14,396 nucleotides of DNA, taken from Gammaproteobacteria bacterium (GTDB taxonomy: Bacteria > Pseudomonadota > Gammaproteobacteria > Pseudomonadales > Pseudohongiellaceae). Under the pieces are notes generated by a model that worked only from the letters and a program-made list of their open reading frames with translations, was not told where the DNA came from and did no database searches. The stretch spans positions 1-14,396 of the forward strand of contig PWQG01000278.1 of the NCBI GenBank assembly GCA_003556835.1. The letters are read 5' to 3'. Below are positions 8,278 to 14,396 of the stretch, one piece after another (within the stretch, counting starts at the first letter, position 1; each line of letters opens with the position of its first letter). A program made the position numbers and the translations under genes.

Positions 8278-10177
8278 CCGATTCCGATTCATCGTCCGTT
8301 TCACTCGAATCCGATTTGTGTTTAGTATTCCAGAACGTGTTGAAGGTCAATCTGAGACAGAACCACCAGGCGTATACAGAATAGATAGATCGGCAACCGG
8401 CTTCGTCAAGCAGTCCATGTGCAAGCTCATTACGCAAATTCGGACCGAATGGATCGCAAAATAGCGCTCGCAGCTCAAATGCTAGATTTGAGCCAAAGAT
8501 TTGCTCTGTTTCAGGATAGTCCATTAGAGAGCTTAGGCCGACCTCATGCTCTATTCCGCTTGCATCAAGCATAGTTGTCTTTACGCCTGACACCTTCAGA
8601 TGGTGCCTAACAAGGTTTTCGACTTGCGGAACCAATAGATGCAATGCGGCCACAAAATCCCCGTCGTAGCCCAAGAACAGTGCCTTAGCAAATAGACGAA
8701 CTCGGTTCTTCGGCACAATTGGAGATTGGCTAGCTAGTCCGACGAAATCTGATTCACGTAAACGATGTTCTAGCCAAAGAACCTCAAGCGCTGGCAAAAT
8801 ATCGCCCTGCACCAAAATGCCGATTAAAAGGCCATAGTCTTGAACCATTCCAGCCCTGATAGCAACCTCATTTTCGTCATTTTGAGTCGAGGTTCCGCTT
8901 AGGTTCATTCCTGGACGCTTGGCGATAACACGTCCGTCACGACTAATTACGGTTGCCGGGAAAAGAGCCTGAAGAGGATGATCTGCTAAACGTCGCTCTG
9001 CAGTCTCGCGGGCTTTCTGAACGTCCACTCCTGGATGCAGGTTGCAAAATGCTTTTAAGGCATCAGCTACCATCTTTCCTCTTACAGCGTTGCGTGCATT
9101 CTCAACAATCTCACTGATATCCACACCAGGGCTGGTGAATTGATGCATCTCACTGACAGATTTTTCGCCTGCTTCACGGAGGTCTGCACGCAGCTCGGCG
9201 AGCCGTTCATCAACCCGATGAACGGCCCGCTCTGAACGAGGGATGGTTCGATAGACCTGAACAGCGTGTTCGTAGAACGTCGCAGCGGCCATGTGACTCG
9301 GACTTTCCGATGATACGCGCGCAATAGCCTCTTTAACCCAACTCTCAGCCTCCGCAACAGTCATTGAGGCTGCCTTCGCTTCCTCATCAGCCTGTTTGTA
9401 CCATTTCGCTGCTCCGTTGAAATGTTCGCGTGCACGGTGAAGGTCACCATCGGCATCGAAAGCGCCCGCCATAGCCTCGAGGCTCTGTGCAATTTCGAGC
9501 GATTGAGCGTAACCTAAGCCGTTGTCTGCAAGAAGGTCTGCCAACCAAAGCGTCAGGAATCCATCGTTTTTCTCAGCGGACTCGAGTGCCTGGAGAATCG
9601 CAGCTTCGATCTCAGCAAGGCGGTCGCCCGCACCGACTCTCAGCATTCGAGCAAGTACAATCCCTCTAACCCAACACTCCTTTCCGCCCCGAACCCAGAT
9701 ATCTCTATCCAAACTTATCGACCGATAGGCGTCAATTGCAGCGAGGGCAAATCGGACATCACGTTTGCTCTGTTTCAGCCAGATCAAATCGGCGAGCCTT
9801 GCACGAAGCCAGATGCTATCAACCTCATCTACCACTTCTTCGAAGAAGGCAATATCGGCTTCGGAAAAGTCGTCAGGAATGACTGACCTTCGGCCTTCAA
9901 TGACCATGAAGGGCTTAAAGGGCTCATTTGGACTACCGGGCACCAGCATCATGGAGCAAGCATCTGCAAGCAGCCACAGCACCTTTGCATGTTCTGGCCT
10001 ATTTTCGCCAAGTGCACGGCGGGCGGCTTCAGACAAGGCTGACCACATCGACGGATAGCCCTCGTGGCTTATCTCGGCCAGGGCACCTTTCCACCCGCTT
10101 TGATGGAAATCACTTACGTTGATTTCCAAATCAGCAGGATAGCGCTCTTCCCTAATTTGCCCCCCATCTTTAGGCAT
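8267..10177 (-). CDS. DUF4209-type protein with HEPN-like RNELAHG motif
   Basis: A 636-residue protein, mostly helical by composition. Residues about 30-320 resemble stacked alpha-helical repeats (alanine- and leucine-rich, with W and A spaced as in TPR-like arrays). The C-terminal third carries RNELAHG at 582-588. This fits the RNxxxHG hallmark of DUF4209 and also the Rx4-6H signature of HEPN ribonucleases. It is preceded by helices containing LLVPQVENLVRHHL (about 527-540) and followed by YAWWFCLRLTFNTFW. The last 15 residues are nearly all S, E and D. The ATG at 10177 overlaps the hsdS stop by 8 bases; a TTG at 10201 is a less likely start. Base composition is lower in GC (sampled 48-53%) than hsdM, suggesting separate acquisition. 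RNase activity and a defence role are inferred, not shown. Confidence 0.75.
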   Translation of the reverse strand: MPKDGGQIREERYPADLEINVSDFHQSGWKGALAEISHEGYPSMWSALSEAARRALGENRPEHAKVLWLLADACSMMLVPGSPNEPFKPFMVIEGRRSVIPDDFSEADIAFFEEVVDEVDSIWLRARLADLIWLKQSKRDVRFALAAIDAYRSISLDRDIWVRGGKECWVRGIVLARMLRVGAGDRLAEIEAAILQALESAEKNDGFLTLWLADLLADNGLGYAQSLEIAQSLEAMAGAFDADGDLHRAREHFNGAAKWYKQADEEAKAASMTVAEAESWVKEAIARVSSESPSHMAAATFYEHAVQVYRTIPRSERAVHRVDERLAELRADLREAGEKSVSEMHQFTSPGVDISEIVENARNAVRGKMVADALKAFCNLHPGVDVQKARETAERRLADHPLQALFPATVISRDGRVIAKRPGMNLSGTSTQNDENEVAIRAGMVQDYGLLIGILVQGDILPALEVLWLEHRLRESDFVGLASQSPIVPKNRVRLFAKALFLGYDGDFVAALHLLVPQVENLVRHHLKVSGVKTTMLDASGIEHEVGLSSLMDYPETEQIFGSNLAFELRALFCDPFGPNLRNELAHGLLDEAGCRSIYSVYAWWFCLRLTFNTFWNTKHKSDSSETDDESESEGE

Positions 10178-11447
10178 GTCGATCCCGTTTCTCGGGCTCA
10201 ACGAGCCTTGTGCGCCCTGTCAGCAATTCCTGCATCATGGCCTGTTTGAGGGCAGCGGTCTTGGCGCGGCGTTGTTGTAGGGCTTCCAGTTCTGCGTCCA
10301 TTTCTGAAAGGATGCTGGCGATTGCTATTTGCTCGCTTTCGGTCGGTGGCACCAGTATTTCAAAATCCAGAAACGTGGGCAGACGGAGTGAATCAACCGT
10401 AGCTTTCACTGTATTCTGCATTGCCCACGCACCGAATTTCATTCTCATATAGAGATGAACAAACTTAGCGGAGACACCGGGCTTGAATTGGGTAATGGCA
10501 TAGACCCGTTGATGTACGTCGAAGCGTCCGTTGACGTAGTGAAAGATCTCCCCGATCCTGCCTTCACCTGGTACGAGGATCGCCTCGCAGTCGTGCGAGT
10601 AGTTATTGATTCGCTCTACGTTTTCAGATCGAACGAAAAACGGGTACTCTCCGTCCTGAACCTTATCCTCGTTGTTGCGGCTGCCGGTCTTGATGTGTGC
10701 GATCTCACCTAACCGCTTAACCTCCCACTCCCCCTCAAAGCCCGGCAGGCGGGTTTGGGCGGTGAGGAGTTGTTGCATAGTGGCCTGTTTGATGTCGCGC
10801 TTTTTGGCGATCAGGCGGTCCAGCGCCTCCAGCAGGGCATCCATATCGCTCAGGGCGGTGGCGATAGCGCGTTGTTCTTCCAGAGGCGGAAGCGGAACAG
10901 GCAGCCGAGCGTACTCTGTACCATTGATGCCAGGCTGACCACTTCGCATGGACATGAGCTTCACCCATTGCCAATAGCGACCTGTGGTCACATAAGCACC
11001 TAGAAAAGCGGGAAGAAGCTGCTGCTGGTTGGGACGGACTCGAATAAGGAACCCAGCGTAGACCAACGGGCCATCCGAAGGGCGGTACAAGTATGATTTT
11101 CCTACGCTCGCGCCTGTTCGAGCAAAAACGATGTCTCCCTCTGACAAATAGTAGTTCTCAGAGGAACCTGAAGACACGGAAACAGCTGGGTCTGGTGAAA
11201 AGCTCCCCTCTTCAGTAATGTCCGTGATACGGAGATAGGTGGGCAATCTGTCCGATTGGGGAACGGCTGGCGCATTGATTCCGTAGCTTGGCTTCACGGC
11301 TAGACAGTCTCCAAGCGAAACAACCCCCCAATCCTCCGGAATCACTCCCACCTCGGTCTGTTTGTAGCCCTCTGGCACCACGGGCATGTCCAGCTGCGGC
11401 ACATACCTCGCCGAGGCATCGCGAACTTCCAAGGCCTCCCCCTTCAT
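10170..11447 (-). CDS. hsdS: Type I restriction enzyme S subunit (HsdS)
   Basis: The specificity subunit (425 residues) sets the bipartite DNA site recognised by the methylase and restriction complex. The first target-recognition domain covers about 25-185 (starting near YKQTEVGVIPEDW, with GDIVFARTG at 104-112) and the second about 238-368 (starting EWEVKRLGEI). Each is followed by a helical conserved region: PLPPLEEQRAIATALSDMD and the matching LVPPTESEQIAIASILSEMD. Both conserved regions end in similar segments (MQQLLTAQTRL and MQELLTGRTRL), giving the usual pseudo-twofold layout. The ATG at 11447 shares one base with the hsdM stop (TGATG), implying coupled translation. A GTG at 11453 is an alternative start adding two residues. 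Both halves appear intact. The recognition sequence cannot be deduced from the protein. Confidence 0.96.
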   Translation of the reverse strand: MKGEALEVRDASARYVPQLDMPVVPEGYKQTEVGVIPEDWGVVSLGDCLAVKPSYGINAPAVPQSDRLPTYLRITDITEEGSFSPDPAVSVSSGSSENYYLSEGDIVFARTGASVGKSYLYRPSDGPLVYAGFLIRVRPNQQQLLPAFLGAYVTTGRYWQWVKLMSMRSGQPGINGTEYARLPVPLPPLEEQRAIATALSDMDALLEALDRLIAKKRDIKQATMQQLLTAQTRLPGFEGEWEVKRLGEIAHIKTGSRNNEDKVQDGEYPFFVRSENVERINNYSHDCEAILVPGEGRIGEIFHYVNGRFDVHQRVYAITQFKPGVSAKFVHLYMRMKFGAWAMQNTVKATVDSLRLPTFLDFEILVPPTESEQIAIASILSEMDAELEALQQRRAKTAALKQAMMQELLTGRTRLVEPEKRDRHA

Positions 11448-13906
11448 CACCACGCCACCCCCATGGTTTTCAAGTGCGCGTCCACTCGCGCCGACAGCTC
11501 CTCGACCTGTCGGCTCAGTTCCGGCAGCGGAGCTTCATAGCGCTCTGCCAGTTGGCGCACGCGGGCGGTCAAGGTCTGGGAAACGCGCTCCAGTTCGTTC
11601 TGCACAGCGGATTCCAGGGCGGTGAGCCATTTGTCGTCCACCACCAGGGCCTTGATCTCGTCCTCGCTGAGTTCGGGGTATTTCTCGTAGGCGAGCTGGT
11701 CGAGGGTGGCGTCGGCGTCCTTGATCTGCTTTTTCAGCTCGCTCTGGCGTTTGTCGAGCTGGGTCCACTGTTTGAGGATCTTGGCCTCGTCAGCGTATTC
11801 GGGGTCGCCCTTGATTTCTTTCAGGCGTTTGCTGACTTCGCCCTTGTTGATCTTGTCCAGCTCGGCGAAGGCGCCGTCCTCGCCGCCGTGTTCTTCTTCC
11901 AGCTCGGTGAGCTGGGCGGCGGCGGTGTCGAGCTCGCTTTGCATGGCGTCCAGTTCGGCCTGCTGCTCGCTGAAATAGCGGGCGACGATGTAGGGCTTGG
12001 GGATCAGGTCGCAGGTCCAGCCCTTGTCTTTCATCTGGCCTTTTTTCTTGCCGGTCTTGATTTCTTCGAGCACGCGGCGGGGTTCGGCCACCCAGCCGTC
12101 GGCGGCGATTTCGTAGGCGTCGTCCTGCAGGGTTTCGTACCAGTAGTCCATCAGGTGCTGGTAGATGTCGTAGGGGTCGAGCAGGGGTGCGGCTCGGAAG
12201 CTGTCGAGCAGGTCTTCGCCAATGTGGGTGATCAAGGTCTTGGGCAGGCCGTCCACGCCGAAGCCCTTGAGCACGGGCCGGTTGCGGCGGCGCCAGTCGT
12301 CGAACAGGGCGGTGATGCGGCCTCGGAAGGCGGCGAATTCGCCGTGTTCCAGGATGGTGGGCTTGATGGCGGCCACTTCCACCGCCAGCTCGGCATAGCC
12401 GGGATGACTGTTGGCGCGGAACAGGCTCTGGCGCAGGGTCGGGAACACCTGCCAGTAGGCGGCCAGGCCCGGCGTCGGCGGAATGGCGGCCGGGTCGCCG
12501 TCGATATCGCGCTCGGGGATGCCGCCGTTCATGTGGGCGTGCAGGTCGTGGCGGTCTTCGGGTTCGCTGGAATCGATGTAGCGCGGCAGGTTGAGGTTGA
12601 AGTCGTTCTTCGGGTCGGCAATCTCGTCGAAGGGCACCATGCGGGCGTAGCGCAGCACATCGGCCTGCTTGTTGAAGGTGTCGACGACGCGGTGGATGTC
12701 CTGCTCGCGCAGGCGGTTCTTGTTGCCGTCCTTGATGAAGCCTTTGGAGGCGTCGATCATGAAAATGCCACGGCGGGCCTGGGCATTGTCCTTATCCAGC
12801 ACCAGGATGCAGGCGGGGATGCCGGTGCCGTAGAACAGGTTGGCCGGCAGGCCGATGATGCCCTTCAGGTAGCCCGAGCGCACCAGTTGCTTGCGGATGG
12901 CGGCCTCGGCATTGCCCCGAAACAGCACGCCGTGGGGCAGGATGACCGCGCCCTTGCCGGTGGATTTCATGGAGCGGACGATGTGCAGCAGGTAGGCGTA
13001 GTCGCCCTGCTTGGCCGGGGGCGTGCCCCAGGCGAAGCGCTGCCATGGGTCGTCCTCCGGCGTGATGCCGGCGCTCCAACCCTTGTCCGAGAAGGGGGGA
13101 TTGGCCACCACATAGTCGTAGGTGCGCAGTTGCTCGCCATCCTTGAACTTGGGGTTGGCCAGGGTGTTGCCCTGCACGATGTTGGCGGTGGGGAAGTCGT
13201 GCAGGATCATGTTCATGCGCGCCAGGCCCGCCGTGGTGACATCCTTCTCCTGCCCTTCCAGGGTGATGTGCTTGCCGGCCTCGGCGGCGACTTTCAGCAA
13301 TAGCGAGCCGGACCCGCAGGTCGGGTCATAGGCGGTAGTCGCGGCCTTGGTGTTGTCGGGCGAAATGCCGATCACCTGGGCCATGATGCGGCTGACCTCG
13401 GACGGGGTGTAGAACTGGCCCTTGCTCTTGCCGCTTTCCTGGGCGAAGTGGCGCATCAGGTATTCGTAGGCGTCGCCCAGGATATCGTCGTGCTCGGCGC
13501 GGTTCTTGGCGAAGTTCAGCTCCGGCTTCTGGAAGATGCTGATCAGGTTGGTGAGGCGGTCGACCATCGCCTTGCCTTCGCCGAGCTTGTTGGGGTCGTT
13601 GAAGTCGGGGAAGTCGCTGCGCGCCAGGCGCTGATTGGCCTCGATCAGCGGCTGAATGATCTGGGTGTTGATCTTGTCGCCAATGTCGCTCTTGCCCTTG
13701 AGCTCGATCATGTCGGCAAAGCTGGCGCCCTTGGGGATGATCACCGGCGGGGCAAAGTCGTCGGAATCGGCGTACTTGTCCGAGATGTACTTAATGAACA
13801 GCATGAACAGGACGTAGTCCTTGTACTGGGACGCGTCCATGCCGCCGCGCAGCTCGTCGCAGCCGGCCCAGAGGGAGGAGTAGAGTTCGGATTTCTTGAT
13901 GGCCAT
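11447..13906 (-). CDS. hsdM: Type I restriction enzyme M subunit (HsdM), long form
   Basis: An 819-residue N6-adenine DNA methyltransferase subunit, which protects host sites using S-adenosylmethionine and forms the core to which HsdR binds. The N-terminal helical HsdM_N domain (about 5-150) is typical. The catalytic domain shows FYTPSEV at 165-171, motif I DPTCGSGSL at 194-202 for SAM binding, and motif IV NPPF at 269-272 for catalysis. Classic HsdM proteins are about 500-550 residues; here about 300 more follow. They include a segment rich in aromatic and basic residues and a long Glu/Lys/Ala-rich coiled coil (about 645-780). This long form is known in many bacteria. The ATG at 13906 gives the family-typical N-terminus, although no good ribosome site precedes it. 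It is the first complete gene of the operon, 21 bases after the chimeric ORF. Confidence 0.97.
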   Translation of the reverse strand: MAIKKSELYSSLWAGCDELRGGMDASQYKDYVLFMLFIKYISDKYADSDDFAPPVIIPKGASFADMIELKGKSDIGDKINTQIIQPLIEANQRLARSDFPDFNDPNKLGEGKAMVDRLTNLISIFQKPELNFAKNRAEHDDILGDAYEYLMRHFAQESGKSKGQFYTPSEVSRIMAQVIGISPDNTKAATTAYDPTCGSGSLLLKVAAEAGKHITLEGQEKDVTTAGLARMNMILHDFPTANIVQGNTLANPKFKDGEQLRTYDYVVANPPFSDKGWSAGITPEDDPWQRFAWGTPPAKQGDYAYLLHIVRSMKSTGKGAVILPHGVLFRGNAEAAIRKQLVRSGYLKGIIGLPANLFYGTGIPACILVLDKDNAQARRGIFMIDASKGFIKDGNKNRLREQDIHRVVDTFNKQADVLRYARMVPFDEIADPKNDFNLNLPRYIDSSEPEDRHDLHAHMNGGIPERDIDGDPAAIPPTPGLAAYWQVFPTLRQSLFRANSHPGYAELAVEVAAIKPTILEHGEFAAFRGRITALFDDWRRRNRPVLKGFGVDGLPKTLITHIGEDLLDSFRAAPLLDPYDIYQHLMDYWYETLQDDAYEIAADGWVAEPRRVLEEIKTGKKKGQMKDKGWTCDLIPKPYIVARYFSEQQAELDAMQSELDTAAAQLTELEEEHGGEDGAFAELDKINKGEVSKRLKEIKGDPEYADEAKILKQWTQLDKRQSELKKQIKDADATLDQLAYEKYPELSEDEIKALVVDDKWLTALESAVQNELERVSQTLTARVRQLAERYEAPLPELSRQVEELSARVDAHLKTMGVAW

Positions 13907-13927
13907 TGGAAAATTGGGGGTTGCTAG

Positions 13928-14332
13928 TCAAGGACGAAAAACATTGTCATTGTGCCAGCCGAGGTGGCTGGCGTCGGGCTTTTCGGCGGGATTGCCGGGC
14001 TCGACCGCGAGTCTTTCGCCCTGGAATCGATAATAGTCAGCCCCGTTTTCGAACTCCTCCCTTATGCGCCGGATGACCTCGGTCCTGCGCTTGGTCATAA
14101 CAGGGGCGCAAACAGCATCGAATAGGCGGTGCAGGTGGGGTTGGGGTGATCGGCCGGTATCGGTGGGGTTGGCTTCCTGGACAGCGGTCGACTCGCCGCG
14201 CACGATGATGCGCCCCCTGGCGATCTCGAACTCCTCGCGCATCTGAAGCATACGACCCCAGCCGGCGCGTTCCACGGCCGGGACGATGTATTTGGTGCAG
14301 ATGTCGCGTTCGGAAAGTTCTTGTTTATTCAC
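13928..14332 (-). CDS. Chimeric short ORF: HsdR N-terminal fragment joined to HNH_2 C-terminal fragment
   Basis: A 134-residue open frame starting at GTG 14332 (a GTG at 14344 would add four residues). Residues 1-47, with ELSERDICTKYI, AGW and RIIVRG, match my memory of the very start of EcoEI-type HsdR proteins, which is normally followed by the nuclease domain; here that is missing. Residues 66-134 (HLHRLFDA, RRIREEFENGADYY, LGWHNDNVFR) match the end of HNH_2-type endonucleases, where LLLRxDLHxLFDxG and a final WHNxNVFR are typical. The HNH catalytic half is absent. The joint lies around 14147-14194. It is probably a deletion product of two older defence genes and inactive as a nuclease, although the frame is intact and could be translated. 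Its short distance to hsdM means transcription through it could feed the operon. Confidence 0.6.
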   Translation of the reverse strand: MNKQELSERDICTKYIVPAVERAGWGRMLQMREEFEIARGRIIVRGESTAVQEANPTDTGRSPQPHLHRLFDAVCAPVMTKRRTEVIRRIREEFENGADYYRFQGERLAVEPGNPAEKPDASHLGWHNDNVFRP

Positions 14333-14396
14333 GGGTTCCCCCACCCGTCACACTCGGTCGCAGCCCATTTTGCCTGAATTTGGGGCTGGTGGCGAA

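Noticed and set aside
11288..13303. A 671-residue open frame on the plus strand opposite hsdS and hsdM.
   Set aside because: It is antisense to hsdM, whose catalytic motifs are unmistakable. Its Val/Gly/Leu/Gln-rich composition is typical of a shadow frame in high-GC DNA.
842..14389. An inverted near-repeat: CCAGCCCCAATTCAGGC at 842-858 and the same sequence with one extra A on the opposite strand at 14372-14389, flanking most of the locus.
   Set aside because: A single 17-18 base match with an indel is close to what chance allows among all pairs in 14 kb. The left copy lies in gene-end and ribosome-site sequence, and no transposase or integrase is present.
1..14396. CRISPR arrays, tRNA or rRNA genes, insertion sequences and phage attachment sites.
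   Set aside because: No spaced direct repeats of CRISPR type, no cloverleaf sequence, no transposase or integrase frame, and no tRNA-end direct repeats were seen by eye.

Overview
The window is almost entirely one defence locus read from the minus strand, so gene order runs from right to left. Core genes have high GC (hand-counted 60-nt stretches of hsdM gave 57-67%). Protein style and tight ATGA/TGATG gene junctions suggest a proteobacterium, probably a gammaproteobacterium. I cannot name the organism.

Layout in transcription order: (1) 14332-13928, a short chimeric ORF whose first ~47 residues look like the N-terminus of an EcoEI-type HsdR and whose last ~70 look like the C-terminal end of an HNH_2-type endonuclease, probably a relic of older genes; (2) 13906-11447, hsdM, type I N6-adenine methyltransferase with a long C-terminal coiled-coil extension; (3) 11447-10170, hsdS, specificity subunit with two target-recognition domains; (4) 10177-8267, a DUF4209-type protein with an RNELAHG motif matching the HEPN RNase signature Rx4-6H; (5) 8151-6691, an AlbA_2 / RecG-C-like ATPase-fold protein; (6) 6686-3570, hsdR, restriction/translocase subunit; (7) 3573-2863, a YgjP/SprT-like zinc metalloprotease; (8) 2802-853, a DUF262 protein with an HNH motif (GmrSD-like); (9) 840-193, a DUF429-like predicted RNase H-fold protein. 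The last 192 bases on the left hold no convincing gene.

Genes 2-7 look like one transcription unit: hsdM/hsdS share one base, hsdS/DUF4209 overlap by 8, AlbA_2/hsdR are 4 bases apart, and hsdR/metalloprotease overlap by 4. The only gap above 100 bases inside it is 115 bases before the AlbA_2 gene. Genes 8 and 9 follow after 60 and 12 bases.

How it may work: HsdM and HsdS form the methyltransferase, and with HsdR the restriction enzyme that cuts unmodified foreign DNA. The DUF262-HNH protein belongs to a family that includes nucleases cutting modified DNA, so it could cover phages that evade the type I enzyme. The DUF4209 protein sits between hsdS and hsdR, a slot used elsewhere by guard RNases such as PrrC, and could be a second-line RNase. 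This last idea is the most interesting hypothesis here. It is inference from one motif and gene position.
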